Below, one piece after another: positions 43,007 through 52,591 of a DNA stretch of 64,000 nucleotides (within the stretch, counting starts at the first letter, position 1; each line of letters starts with the position of its first letter). The DNA lies in assembly GCA_003521625.1 (NCBI GenBank), contig DPHV01000024.1:32769-96768 (forward strand), read 5' to 3'. The notes beneath the pieces are model-generated. The model made no database searches, had not been told where the DNA came from, and saw nothing but the letters and a program-made list of their open reading frames with translations. This stretch comes from Ruminococcus sp. GTDB lineage: Bacteria; Bacillota; Clostridia; Oscillospirales; Acutalibacteraceae. The translations under genes were made by a program, and so were the position numbers.

Positions 43007-43947
43007 GCCTTTTTCTCGGAATTGATACCTCAAATTACACTACGTCAACTGCGCTTTTCAACAGCAAAACAGGTGAAATGCTCCAGCAGAAAAAGCTTTT
43101 GCCTGTAAAGCACGGCCAGCTCGGACTTCGTCAGAGTGACGCTGTATTTCACCACACAGCGCAGCTGCACTCGCTCTTTTCAGAGCTTGTAAAGGATATT
43201 GACATCAATCAGATAGCCGCAATCGGAGTTTCAACAAAACCTCGCCCGATTGACGGCTCTTATATGCCGTGTTTCACTGTCGGAGAAAACACGGCAAAAA
43301 TTTTATCTTCGGCACTTAAAATACCGCTTTTCCCGTTTTCGCATCAGGAGGGACATATTTCGGCAGCACTTTACAGCGCAGAGCGTGACGACTTGTTTTC
43401 GGAAAACTTTATCGCCTTTCACGTCAGCGGCGGCACAACCGAAGCCGTACTTGCAAAAGGAAACGGCGACAGCTTTTCAGCCGAGCTTGTCGCATCTTCT
43501 CTTGATTTACACGCAGGACAGGCAGTTGACAGAGTAGGCGTAATGCTCGGACTTGACTTTCCCTGCGGTGCAGAGCTTGAAAAGCTTGCACTAAAAAATA
43601 CCGAAAAATTAAGTGTTCACCCGAGTTTAAAGGGGTGCAACTGCTGTTTAAGCGGAATTGAAAACATCTGCAAAAAACTTCTTAACGACGGTAAAAATCC
43701 CGAATATATTGCCGCTTACTGCCTTGAATACATCAGAAAAACTCTTATGATGATGACAGACAGACTGCTTGAAAAATACGGCGAACTTCCGCTTATCTTT
43801 GCAGGCGGCGTTATGTCGAATACGATTATAAAAAAATCTTTTACAGAAAAATACAACGCTGTTTTTGCCGAGCCTTGCTATTCAACCGACAATGCGGCAG
43901 GAATTGCGTATCTTGCATACAGGAAGTTTAAAAATGTACACACCTGA
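43003..43947 (+). CDS. TsaD-like (peptidase M22 family) ASKHA protein
   Basis: A 314-residue protein with the TsaD/Kae1 fold. It starts LFLGIDTSNYTTSTALF rather than the canonical LxIETSCDET. The metal motif reads FSHQEGHISAA in place of HxEGH, and a later ASKHA Asp and glycine motif FAGGVMSNTII is present. TsaD makes t6A in tRNA with TsaB and TsaE. This shorter, divergent form is probably a paralogue of unknown role rather than the genome's t6A enzyme. It overlaps nusB by four bases and xseA by 14. Confidence 0.78.
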   Translation: MSLFLGIDTSNYTTSTALFNSKTGEMLQQKKLLPVKHGQLGLRQSDAVFHHTAQLHSLFSELVKDIDINQIAAIGVSTKPRPIDGSYMPCFTVGENTAKILSSALKIPLFPFSHQEGHISAALYSAERDDLFSENFIAFHVSGGTTEAVLAKGNGDSFSAELVASSLDLHAGQAVDRVGVMLGLDFPCGAELEKLALKNTEKLSVHPSLKGCNCCLSGIENICKKLLNDGKNPEYIAAYCLEYIRKTLMMMTDRLLEKYGELPLIFAGGVMSNTIIKKSFTEKYNAVFAEPCYSTDNAAGIAYLAYRKFKNVHT

Positions 43948-45148
43948 TTTTACAGCGCCGAGAGTGCTCACAGTTTCACAGCTTAATTTTTACATCAAAT
44001 CGCTGATTGAAAACGATTCAAAACTGAATATCGTCTTTCTGTCGGGTGAAATTTCAAATCTCACCGACCACTATCGAAGCGGACATATCTATCTTTCGCT
44101 AAAAGATGAAAAGTCCGTAATCCGTGCTGTAATGTTTTCGGGCAACGCAAGAAATCTCCGCTTTAAACCAACAGACGGAATGAAGGTTATCTGCCGTGGC
44201 AGAGTTGCAGTGTATGAGCCGACAGGACAGTATCAGCTCTATATAGAGGATATGCAGCCTGACGGAATCGGTGCGCTCACGCTTGCCTATGAACAGCTTA
44301 AAAAGAAGCTTGCCGAAAAAGGACTTTTTGATTCAGCACACAAAAAGTCGTTGCCTAAATTTCCCAAAACAGTCGGAGTAATAACTTCTCCAACAGGTGC
44401 GGCTGTTCAGGATATTCGCAACATTCTCTACAGAAGATTTCCCTGCGTGAATATTGTTATGTGCCCTGTTCTCGTTCAGGGCGACAGCGCTCCCGAACAG
44501 CTTGTACGTGCGGTGAAAATGCTTGATATGTATAACGCCTGTGACGTAATAATCATCGGCAGGGGCGGCGGCTCAATTGAGGATTTGTGGGCATTTAACG
44601 ACGAAACACTTGCAAATGCAATTTATGACTGCAAAATCCCCGTAATTTCCGCAGTCGGGCACGAAACCGATTTTACAATCTGCGATTTTGTAGCTGATAT
44701 GCGTGCTCCTACACCGTCAGCGGCGGCAGAGCTTGCAGTTCCCGATAAAGCCGAGTTGATGTCATACTATAACTCACAGCTACAGTACCTTTCATCATTT
44801 ATGGATTCACGATTCAGACAAAGCAGCTCACTGCTGATTGGTTTTCAGCGCAGAATTTCCCTTGTATCACCTCAGTCAAGAATTGAAAAGTATGAGAAAA
44901 ATATTGAGCTGTTAATGAATAAATCGCAGAATTTAATTAACGAGAAATATTTTAAAACATCTAATGAAATAACAAAAATTTCCGCCAAGCTTGAAAGCCT
45001 TAACCCTCTTTCAGTGCTTTCGAGAGGTTACTCAATAGCCGAAAAAGACGGCGTTGTAATCACATCAAGCTCACAGCTTAACAAGGGTGATAATTTCACG
45101 CTCGAATTTTCAGACGGAAAAATCAATGCAACAGTAAACGGTGATTGA
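43934..45148 (+). CDS. xseA: exodeoxyribonuclease VII large subunit
   Basis: A 404-residue ExoVII large subunit that trims single-stranded DNA. The OB-fold spans about 1-105 (LSGEISNLTDHYRSGHIYLSLKD). The catalytic domain has GVITSPTGAAVQDI, IIGRGGGSIEDLWAFND and GHETDFTICDFVADMRAPTPSAAAE. A helical C-terminal part ends near LNPLSVLSRGYSIAEKDG. ATG 43934 follows AGGAAG inside the preceding gene. The small subunit gene xseB, often next, is not present; dnaE follows at once. Confidence 0.93.
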   Translation: MYTPDFTAPRVLTVSQLNFYIKSLIENDSKLNIVFLSGEISNLTDHYRSGHIYLSLKDEKSVIRAVMFSGNARNLRFKPTDGMKVICRGRVAVYEPTGQYQLYIEDMQPDGIGALTLAYEQLKKKLAEKGLFDSAHKKSLPKFPKTVGVITSPTGAAVQDIRNILYRRFPCVNIVMCPVLVQGDSAPEQLVRAVKMLDMYNACDVIIIGRGGGSIEDLWAFNDETLANAIYDCKIPVISAVGHETDFTICDFVADMRAPTPSAAAELAVPDKAELMSYYNSQLQYLSSFMDSRFRQSSSLLIGFQRRISLVSPQSRIEKYEKNIELLMNKSQNLINEKYFKTSNEITKISAKLESLNPLSVLSRGYSIAEKDGVVITSSSQLNKGDNFTLEFSDGKINATVNGD

Positions 45149-45150
45149 TT

Positions 45151-48100
45151 ATGGCTTTTGCACATTTACACGTTCATACCGAATACAGCCTGCTTGACGG
45201 TGCGTGCCGTATAAACAAAATAGCGTCAGCCGCACGTCAGAAGGGAATGACCTCGCTTGCAATAACCGACCACGGCGTAATGTACGGTGTAATTGACTTT
45301 TACAGAGCGTGTATCAAAGAGAATATAAAACCCGTTATCGGCTGTGAGGTCTACGTTGCGCCTCACTCACGCTTTGACAAAACCTCGTCATACGAAAAGT
45401 ACTATCATATGGTGCTCCTTTGTGAGAATAACACAGGATACCAGAATCTTATAAAGCTCGTATCATACGGATTTACGGAAGGCTTTTATTCAAAGCCGAG
45501 AATTGACGATGAACTGCTTGAAAAATATCACGAGGGCTTAATCTGCCTTTCAGCCTGTCTTGCAGGTGAAATTCCGCAAAAGCTTCTTGACGGTGATTAT
45601 AATGCGGCTAAAGCCAAAGCCGAGTATTACAGGGATTTGTTCGGCAAAGACAATTTCTTTATTGAGCTTCAGGATCACGGAATTGAAGAACAGCAGAGAA
45701 TTATCCCAAATCTTGTTCGCATAGCAGACGAAATCGGCGTTGATATTGTCGCAACAAACGACAGTCATTATATTGAAAAAGAGGACAGTAAAACCCACAA
45801 TATACTTCTTTGTATTCAGACTAACCGCACGATAAACGACAACGACAGAATGGAATTTCAGACGAACGAATTTTATCTGAAAACCGAAGAGGAAATGCGT
45901 GAGCTTTTCCCGAAATATCCGCAGGCAATTGAAAACACACAGAAAATTGCCGACAGATGCAACGTTGAGTTTGAGTTCGGAGTCCGCAAGCTTCCTCGTT
46001 TTGACGTTCCAAACAACGAAGACCACCTTGAATATTTCAGAAGTAATTGCTACAAGGGCTTGTATAAGCATTACGGTGAAAATCCCGACCAAAGCCTTAT
46101 TGACCGACTTGAATACGAAATAAGCACAGTTTCAAAAATGGGATTTGTTGACTATTACTTAATCGTCAACGACTTTGTTCAGTATGCAAAGTCAAACGGA
46201 ATTCCCGTAGGACCCGGCAGAGGCTCGGGTGCAGGCTCACTTTGCGCTTATTGTATCGGAATAACCGCAATTGACCCGATAAAATACAACCTCCTCTTTG
46301 AGCGATTTTTAAACCCCGAGCGTGTCAGTATGCCCGACTTTGATATTGACTTCTGCAAGGAACGCAGGGGAGAGGTTATAGACTACGTTGTTCGTAAGTA
46401 CGGCGAGGATCACGTTGCCCAGATTATCTCTTTCGGTACAATGGCGGCAAGGGGTGCAATTCGTGACGTAGGCAGAGCACTTGCAATTCCGTATGCAACA
46501 GTTGACGTTATTGCAAAGCTTGTTCCTATGGAGCTTAACATAACAATTGAAAAGGCACTTAAAATCAGCTCCGAGCTTAATAAGCGTTACAGCGAGGACG
46601 AGCAGACAAAAAATCTTCTCGATATTGCAATGAGCATTGAGGGAATGCCTCGTCACGCCACAATGCACGCCGCAGGCGTAGTAATCACCGACAAGCCTGT
46701 TTCCGACTATGTTCCGCTTTCAAAAAATGACGATAACGTTGTTACACAGTTTACAATGACGACACTTGAAGAGTTGGGACTGCTTAAGATGGATTTTCTC
46801 GGACTGCGTAACCTTACGGTAATCGACGATGCCGAAAAGCTTATAAAGCACAATCATCCCGAATACAATCCCGAAGATGTCAGTGAAGATGATGAAAATG
46901 TATTTAAGATGATTTCAAAGGGCTATACCGAGGGCGTGTTTCAGTTTGAAAGTCAGGGTATGCGTAACGTGCTTACCCAGCTTAAACCCGACAGTGTAGA
47001 GGACTTAATAGCCGTACTTTCGCTTTACCGTCCAGGCCCCATGGACAGCATTCCAACCTACATTGACTGCCGACACAATCCGTCGCATATCCGCTATAAG
47101 CACCCAATGCTCAAGGAAATTCTTGAGGTTACCTACGGTTGTATTGTCTATCAGGAGCAGGTAATGCAGATTTTTCGTACACTCGCAGGCTACAGTCTCG
47201 GACGAGCTGACATTGTGCGTCGTGCAATGAGTAAGAAAAAGCACGCCGTAATGGAAAAGGAAAGAAATATTTTCATTCATGGTCTTACCGACGAAAACGG
47301 AAATATTGTAGTTGACGGTTGCATAAGACGTGGTATTGACGAAAAAACCGCAAATTCAATTTATGATGAAATGGAAAGCTTCGCTTCATACGCTTTCAAT
47401 AAATCCCACGCAGCGGCATACGCTTCGATATCATACAAAACAGCGTGGCTCAAATGCTACTATCCACGTGAATATATGGCGGCTTTGCTGTCGAGCGTGC
47501 TTGACAATCAGAACAAAATGGCTGTCTATATCGGTGAATGTCAGCGTCTCGGAATCAAGGTTCTTCCGCCTGACGTCAACGAAAGCTACCACGGCTTTTC
47601 GGTAATCGGCGGCAATATCCGTTATGGCTTGCTTGCAATTAAAAACCTCGGAAGGCAGTTTATTGATGAAATAATTACTGAAAGAAGATATAAGCCTTAC
47701 AGTTCATTTTATGATTTCTGCAAACGGCTCTACGGCAGAAATATGAACAGCCGTGCAATAGAAAGCCTTATAAAATGCGGAGCTTTTGATACTCTTGGTG
47801 CAAACCGCCGTCAGCTCCTTGCTGTAAGCAAAACCGTTCTTGACGATTTGGATTATGAGTCAAAGCACAATATGGGCGGTCAGATTTCTTTTTTTGATTT
47901 AGGCGGAGAAGCAGAAAAAACTTCGTCCGAACCGCAAATTCCCGTTATGGAGGAGTTTCCGAAAAACGAGCTTCTTCATATGGAAAATGAGATTGCAGGA
48001 ATGTATCTGAGCGGTCATCCGATGGACGACTATACCGAATTTTCACGTATAATAAAGGCTGATAGAACAGGCGAAATTATTTCAAATGATTCGGGACTTT

Positions 48101-48666
48101 ATTTTGACGGCAAAAAAGTATCGCTTGTCTGTATTGTTTCAAAGGTCAAAACACAGCTTACAAAGAACAATAAAATGATGGCTTTTGTGAATATTGAGGA
48201 CAGATACGGCTCTATGGAGGCTGTTGTTTTCCCGAACGTTTACGAAAAATACGCACTGTATTTAAGTGACGGCAACGCAATTTTAATTCGGGGAACACTT
48301 AACTTTAAAGAAAATGAAGAGCCGAAGCTTATTTGTGATTCAATCGAAAAAGCTCGCTCAAATGAAGAATGTAAAAATAACAGTTTTGCAGTTAATGCAG
48401 GACGGCAACCACAAAACAGCATTAATAAACCTGTCAATACAAAGCCGTCTGCGTTATATCTTCGAATTGATGATTTAAACACAGAGCTTTATAATAAAGC
48501 AAAGCGTGTGCTTGACATATTTGAAGGCTCTACGCCTGTGATTTTCTATCTCACAAACTCTGGAAGAAAGGTAAAATCACCCTCGTCAATGTGGGTTACT
48601 CTTAACGATGTAATGATAAAAGAGCTTAAATTCCAGCTTGGAGATAAAAATGTAGCAGCAAAATAG
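45151..48666 (+). CDS. dnaE: DNA polymerase III alpha subunit (DnaE)
   Basis: A 1171-residue replicative polymerase. The N-terminal PHP domain begins FAHLHVHTEYSLLDGA. The palm holds the acidic motif PDFDIDF at residues 395-401 and GPGRGSGAGSLCAYC before it. The fingers have MRNVLTQLKPDSVEDLIAVLSLYRPGPMDSIP, and then FNKSHAAAYASISYKTAWLK. A helix-hairpin-helix region is followed by an OB domain (about 985-1065, VSLVCIVSKVKTQLTKNNKMMAF). It is DnaE, not PolC: no DEDDh exonuclease insert is present. ATG 45151 lies two bases after the xseA stop. Confidence 0.96.
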   Translation: MAFAHLHVHTEYSLLDGACRINKIASAARQKGMTSLAITDHGVMYGVIDFYRACIKENIKPVIGCEVYVAPHSRFDKTSSYEKYYHMVLLCENNTGYQNLIKLVSYGFTEGFYSKPRIDDELLEKYHEGLICLSACLAGEIPQKLLDGDYNAAKAKAEYYRDLFGKDNFFIELQDHGIEEQQRIIPNLVRIADEIGVDIVATNDSHYIEKEDSKTHNILLCIQTNRTINDNDRMEFQTNEFYLKTEEEMRELFPKYPQAIENTQKIADRCNVEFEFGVRKLPRFDVPNNEDHLEYFRSNCYKGLYKHYGENPDQSLIDRLEYEISTVSKMGFVDYYLIVNDFVQYAKSNGIPVGPGRGSGAGSLCAYCIGITAIDPIKYNLLFERFLNPERVSMPDFDIDFCKERRGEVIDYVVRKYGEDHVAQIISFGTMAARGAIRDVGRALAIPYATVDVIAKLVPMELNITIEKALKISSELNKRYSEDEQTKNLLDIAMSIEGMPRHATMHAAGVVITDKPVSDYVPLSKNDDNVVTQFTMTTLEELGLLKMDFLGLRNLTVIDDAEKLIKHNHPEYNPEDVSEDDENVFKMISKGYTEGVFQFESQGMRNVLTQLKPDSVEDLIAVLSLYRPGPMDSIPTYIDCRHNPSHIRYKHPMLKEILEVTYGCIVYQEQVMQIFRTLAGYSLGRADIVRRAMSKKKHAVMEKERNIFIHGLTDENGNIVVDGCIRRGIDEKTANSIYDEMESFASYAFNKSHAAAYASISYKTAWLKCYYPREYMAALLSSVLDNQNKMAVYIGECQRLGIKVLPPDVNESYHGFSVIGGNIRYGLLAIKNLGRQFIDEIITERRYKPYSSFYDFCKRLYGRNMNSRAIESLIKCGAFDTLGANRRQLLAVSKTVLDDLDYESKHNMGGQISFFDLGGEAEKTSSEPQIPVMEEFPKNELLHMENEIAGMYLSGHPMDDYTEFSRIIKADRTGEIISNDSGLYFDGKKVSLVCIVSKVKTQLTKNNKMMAFVNIEDRYGSMEAVVFPNVYEKYALYLSDGNAILIRGTLNFKENEEPKLICDSIEKARSNEECKNNSFAVNAGRQPQNSINKPVNTKPSALYLRIDDLNTELYNKAKRVLDIFEGSTPVIFYLTNSGRKVKSPSSMWVTLNDVMIKELKFQLGDKNVAAK

Positions 48667-48718
48667 ACAAAAAGTGTTATTACAAATTATTTACATTTAA
48701 TGAATATTAGCAAAGCTA

Positions 48719-48747
48719 TTGAAAAGCTGTATAATATGTTGTATAAT
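48719..48747 (+). promoter_or_regulatory. promoter of the ABC transporter operon
   Basis: TTGAAA (48719-48724), a 17-base spacer and TATAAT (48742-48747) lie about 67 bases before the lipoprotein gene. Confidence 0.65.
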
Positions 48748-48813
48748 ACTATTTGTAAATTCACTTTAGCACATAAAAGCATAAAAGTGTAAAAGCGTTT
48801 AGGAGGAAAATTT

Positions 48814-49827
48814 ATGAAAAAGTCTAAAAAGGTATTAGCTGTTTTACTTGCAGCTCTTACAATGTCATTTGCACTCGTCGGCTGCGGCGGTTCATCAAGC
48901 TCGTCAGAAGCTTCTGGCAGTTCAAGCAAGGCTGACGAGGGTAAGGTTTACAACATCGGTATCTGTCAGCTCGTTCAGCACGATGCTCTTGATGCGGCAA
49001 CAAAGGGCTTTAAGGATAAGCTCACCGAGTTGCTTGGCGAAGACAAGGTTAAATTTGATGAGAAAAATGCAGCAGGCGATTCTGCTACCTGCTCAACAAT
49101 TTGCAACCAGTTTGTTACAAGCAAGGTTGATTTGATTCTTGCAAATGCAACTCCTGCTCTTCAGGCAGCAATGTCGTCTACAAAGGACATTCCGATTCTC
49201 GGAACATCAGTTACTGACTATGCAACAGCTCTTAACATCAAGGATTGGAAGGGCACAACAGGCGCTAACATTTCTGGTACATCTGACCTTGCTCCCCTTG
49301 ACGGACAGGCTGCAATGCTCAAGGAGCTTTTCCCTGATGCTAAAAAGGTTGGTATTGTTTACTGCTCAAGTGAGCCTAACTCAATTTATCAGTCAGACAC
49401 AATCACTGAGTACCTTAAGAAAGACGGCTATGAAGTAAACACATATACATTCTCTGACTCAAACGATGTTACTTCTGTTACAACAACTGCCTGCAGTGAA
49501 AGCGATGTTCTCTACATTCCTACAGATAACACAGCCGCTTCCTGCACAAAGGCAATCAATAACGTAGCACTTGAAAAGAAAATCCCGATTGTAGCAGGCG
49601 AAGAAGGTATCTGCGCAGGCTGCGGTGTTGCAACACTTTCAATCAGCTACTATGACCTCGGTCAGAAAACAGGCGAAATGGCTTATGACATTCTCGTAAA
49701 CGGTGCTGACATCAGCAAAATGGAAATTCAGAGTGCTCCTAAATTCACAAAGAAGTACAACGAAGAAATCTGTAAAACACTCGGCATCAAAGTGCCTGAT
49801 GATTATGAGGTTATCAAAGCTGAATAA
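48814..49827 (+). CDS. ABC transporter substrate-binding lipoprotein (TrpX-like, PF04392)
   Basis: A 337-residue lipoprotein. The signal peptide ends in lipobox LVGC at about residues 22-25, followed by a Ser-rich linker. The periplasmic-binding fold shows YNIGICQLVQHDALDAATKGF, LILANATPALQAAMSSTKDIPI and VGIVYCSSEPNSIYQ, the pattern of ABC_sub_bind proteins. The family includes tryptophan/tyrosine TrpX, but no T-box is seen upstream, so the ligand is unknown. GGAGGAAA precedes ATG 48814. Permease and ATPase genes follow. Confidence 0.9.
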   Translation: MKKSKKVLAVLLAALTMSFALVGCGGSSSSSEASGSSSKADEGKVYNIGICQLVQHDALDAATKGFKDKLTELLGEDKVKFDEKNAAGDSATCSTICNQFVTSKVDLILANATPALQAAMSSTKDIPILGTSVTDYATALNIKDWKGTTGANISGTSDLAPLDGQAAMLKELFPDAKKVGIVYCSSEPNSIYQSDTITEYLKKDGYEVNTYTFSDSNDVTSVTTTACSESDVLYIPTDNTAASCTKAINNVALEKKIPIVAGEEGICAGCGVATLSISYYDLGQKTGEMAYDILVNGADISKMEIQSAPKFTKKYNEEICKTLGIKVPDDYEVIKAE

Positions 49828-49851
49828 TTTATAATTCCTAATTAATTTTTC

Positions 49852-49892
49852 GGGGACTATCTCAGAGCAACAGCTTGCTCTGAGACAGCCCC
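49852..49892 (+). terminator. strong intercistronic hairpin without T-run
   Basis: GGGGACTATCTCAGAGCAA pairs with the segment from 49875 to 49892 (TTGCTCTGAGA, then GCCCC), loop CAGC. The sequence after it is TTGATTGCG, not a T-run. It lies between the binding-protein and permease genes and may stabilise the upstream mRNA or partly attenuate. Confidence 0.6.
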
Positions 49893-49953
49893 TTGATTGC
49901 GTTAAATGAGGTTATAATAATTTTACTGAAATAAAAAATAAAGGATAATACTT

Positions 49954-50922
49954 GTGGAATCTATACTTTCTTATTTTGCATCATTAAATCCGATGAATCT
50001 TCTCGGAAGTATGCCCGGTGCTATTGCCCAGGGAATAATCTGGGGTATAATGGCTCTCGGTGTTTACATAACATTCAGAATACTCGACATAGCCGATTTG
50101 ACAGTCGACGGTTCATTTACAACAGGCGGTGCAGTAACCGTAATGCTTAAAATTGCAGGCTTTCCTATGTGGTCGTGCCTTCTGATAGCAGTCCTTGCAG
50201 GTCTTGCCGCAGGTGCAGTAACAGGACTTCTGCACACAAAGCTCGGTATACCAGCAATTCTTTCAGGTATACTTACACAGCTTGCGTTATATTCCATTAA
50301 CTTGAGAATAATGGGTATGTCTGCAAACAAGTCTTTCAACTTCGGCGAAACTGATTTGTATGTATCCCTTGGCAATGTTTCTATGGCTATCCTAGTCACA
50401 GCAATTTTTGCAATTGCAATTATTTTGTTGCTCTATTGGTATTTTGGAACAGAGCAAGGCTCCGCTTTGCGTGCAACAGGCAGTAACCATTCGATGAGCA
50501 GTGCGCAGGGAATTAACATTAATAATATGAAAATAATCGGTCTTGCACTTTCAAATGCTCTTGTTGCTCTTTCGGGCGGACTTATGTCACAGTTCCAGGG
50601 CTACGTTGACATCAATATGGGCAGAGGCGCAATCGTAATCGGTCTTGCGGCCGTAATTATCGGCGAGGTAATCGGTCTTGCATTGCTCGGTAAGCATCTA
50701 AATTTCTGGGGAAAGCTTACGTTTGTTGTTCTCGGCGGAGTAGTTTATTACATTGTAATTTCTATAGTTCTCTGGCTGAAGCTCGACTCAAACGACTTAA
50801 AGCTGTTTACAGCCGTAATAGTAGCACTGTTCCTTGCAGTACCTTACCTTAAGGGGCAGAAAAAAAGCTCATTCAAGCTTGCAAAGAAAAGAGGGGAAAA
50901 GTTAGATGCTGAAAATAAATAA
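49954..50922 (+). CDS. ABC transporter permease (TrpY-like)
   Basis: A 322-residue membrane permease of the branched-chain-type (LivH-like) fold, with about eight to nine hydrophobic segments. IAQGIIWGIMALGVYITFRILDIADLTVDGSF near the start and GLALSNALVALSGGLMSQFQGYVDINMGRG later are family hallmarks. GTG 49954 follows AAAGGATAATACTT. The C-terminus overlaps the ATPase gene by 17 bases. Confidence 0.9.
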   Translation: MESILSYFASLNPMNLLGSMPGAIAQGIIWGIMALGVYITFRILDIADLTVDGSFTTGGAVTVMLKIAGFPMWSCLLIAVLAGLAAGAVTGLLHTKLGIPAILSGILTQLALYSINLRIMGMSANKSFNFGETDLYVSLGNVSMAILVTAIFAIAIILLLYWYFGTEQGSALRATGSNHSMSSAQGININNMKIIGLALSNALVALSGGLMSQFQGYVDINMGRGAIVIGLAAVIIGEVIGLALLGKHLNFWGKLTFVVLGGVVYYIVISIVLWLKLDSNDLKLFTAVIVALFLAVPYLKGQKKSSFKLAKKRGEKLDAENK

Positions 50923-51706
50923 AATTGAAAAAACTTTTAACCCCGGTACGATCAACGAAAAAAAGGCATTAACGGGTGTGTCACTCCATTTGAATAAGGG
51001 CGATTTTGTAACAATAATCGGCGGTAACGGCGCAGGAAAATCAACCCTTATGAACGCAATAACAGGTGTATGGTCTGTTGATAACGGCAGTATTTATCTT
51101 GACGGCGTTAATATTACAGGTTTAAAGGAGCATAAAAGGGCAAAGTATATCGGCAGAGTTTTTCAGGACCCGATGATGGGTACTGCGCCCGATATGCAGA
51201 TTGTAGAAAATCTTGCGTTAGCTTACAGACGAGGTAAAAGCAGAACTTTAAAATGGGGAACAACCTCAGCCGAAAAAGCAATGTTCCGTGAAAAGCTGTC
51301 AACTCTCGGTCTTGGACTTGAAGACAGAATGACAACAAAAGTCGGCTTGCTTTCAGGCGGTCAAAGACAGGCTCTTACACTCCTTATGGCGTCATTGAGA
51401 ACTCCGAAGCTTCTTTTGCTTGATGAGCATACTGCGGCTCTTGACCCTGCTACAGCCGCAAAGGTGCTCGACCTTTCCGATAAAATCATCAGTGATGAAG
51501 GTTTGACAGCAATGATGATTACGCATAATATGCACGATGCAATTACTCACGGCAACCGTCTTATTATGATGAACGAGGGCAAAATCATTCTTGACATTTC
51601 AGGTGAGGAGAAGAAAAAGCTCACAGTTGAACATCTCTTACAGAAGTTCGAACAGGTCAGCGGTTCAAAGCTTGAAAATGACAGAATGCTGTTGAGCGCA
51701 GATTAA
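50906..51706 (+). CDS. ABC transporter ATP-binding protein (TrpZ-like)
   Basis: A 266-residue ATPase. Walker A is IIGGNGAGKST, the Q-loop is in VFQDPMMGTAPD, the signature is LLSGGQRQALTL, Walker B is LLLLDEHTAALDP and the H-loop is in MMITHNMHDAI. It drives import with the preceding lipoprotein and permease. ATG 50906 lies within the permease gene with GAGGGG upstream. A shared terminator follows. Confidence 0.94.
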   Translation: MLKINKIEKTFNPGTINEKKALTGVSLHLNKGDFVTIIGGNGAGKSTLMNAITGVWSVDNGSIYLDGVNITGLKEHKRAKYIGRVFQDPMMGTAPDMQIVENLALAYRRGKSRTLKWGTTSAEKAMFREKLSTLGLGLEDRMTTKVGLLSGGQRQALTLLMASLRTPKLLLLDEHTAALDPATAAKVLDLSDKIISDEGLTAMMITHNMHDAITHGNRLIMMNEGKIILDISGEEKKKLTVEHLLQKFEQVSGSKLENDRMLLSAD

Positions 51707-51716
51707 TAAAACAACA

Positions 51717-51747
51717 AAAGCGGTCGAGAAAATCGACCGCTTTATTT
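51717..51747. terminator. bidirectional terminator
   Basis: AAAGCGGTCGA (51717-51727) pairs perfectly with TCGACCGCTTT (51733-51743), loop GAAAA. It lies between the convergent ATPase and lipoprotein genes. Confidence 0.9.
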
Positions 51748-51764
51748 AATTATTAGTATGTATT

Positions 51765-52235
51765 TTATTTTGCTTCCCAGTTTTTGCTCTCTGATATATT
51801 ATCGCAGGCTTCACAATTTAATTTATAGTTTGTCTTGCCGTCGGCAGACCAGACTACAAGGTTGTACATAATAAGTCTTTTGTCCTTATCAAAATATCCC
51901 GGCGTCTTATCTTTTTCGTTTTTAAGCTTGACCTCTTCTAGATTTGCAAAGTAATCGTCATAATATTTTTTGACTTCATCCTCACTTTTGTCCGTCTTGA
52001 ATTGAACAACCTTGTTACCGATTAAATCAGTTGAAGTAACAAGATATGTTGTATCGTCTGTTGTTTTAAGCTTAGCTTTATAACCGTCGCTGTACTCATA
52101 CGGCAGCTGATAACCGTCGGCAGGAACTTTACTTTCTGTTGAAGAAGGCGATGATGAACATGCAGTTGAAGCAACACACATAACAATAATTAGAATAGCG
52201 CAAAATAGTTTAGAAAAAATATTATTTATTTTCAT
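51765..52235 (-). CDS. small lipoprotein, unknown function
   Basis: A 156-residue predicted lipoprotein. The signal peptide ends in lipobox ASTAC with Cys at about 26, followed by a Ser/Pro-rich linker. The mature domain has a polar beta/alpha pattern (YKAKLKTTDDTTYLVTSTDL, then a Lys/Glu-rich helix) and two late Cys in LNCEACDN. I recognise no family. AGGAGAAATACGT lies upstream of ATG 52235. It stands alone on the minus strand and shares a terminator with the ABC operon. Confidence 0.72.
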   Translation of the reverse strand: MKINNIFSKLFCAILIIVMCVASTACSSSPSSTESKVPADGYQLPYEYSDGYKAKLKTTDDTTYLVTSTDLIGNKVVQFKTDKSEDEVKKYYDDYFANLEEVKLKNEKDKTPGYFDKDKRLIMYNLVVWSADGKTNYKLNCEACDNISESKNWEAK

Positions 52236-52489
52236 ACGTATTTCTCCTGTATACTTAAACTATATAAAAAAATAATAATATATTTTTAGATTAATGTCAA
52301 TGGATTCTCACATTATTAATAACAAAATATAATAAAAAGCAAAATATTTTGTTTAAAACTAATATTTAAATGTTGAAATAATACTTTGTTTATCGGGTTT
52401 ACACTCGAATTATTGTTAATAAACCGGACGTATGTACAATATAAAATTAATGACTATAAAAATAAAGGTCAAAAATAGTCAAATTCCTC

Positions 52490-52517
52490 TTGACATTTCA
52501 AAAATATGGTATAAAAT
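52490..52517 (+). promoter_or_regulatory. groESL promoter
   Basis: TTGACA (52490-52495) and TAAAAT (52512-52517), spaced 16, lie directly before the CIRCE element. The rest of 52236-52489 is AT-rich with no gene. Confidence 0.7.
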
Positions 52518-52521
52518 ATAA

Positions 52522-52548
52522 TTAGCACTCAAGAAGTAAGAGTGCTAA
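52522..52548 (+). promoter_or_regulatory. CIRCE operator (HrcA binding site)
   Basis: TTAGCACTC-N9-GAGTGCTAA is present without any mismatch, 43 bases before groES and just after the -10 element. HrcA should repress the operon through it and release it on heat shock. Confidence 0.97.
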
Positions 52549-52591
52549 AAATAATCTAATCTATATTTTATATTTTACAGGAGGCTGTATT

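Noticed and set aside
48667..48813. T-box leader for a tryptophan-type ABC transporter
   Set aside because: The gap is only 147 bases and shows no T-box core or specifier stem; only a promoter and ribosome binding site are visible.
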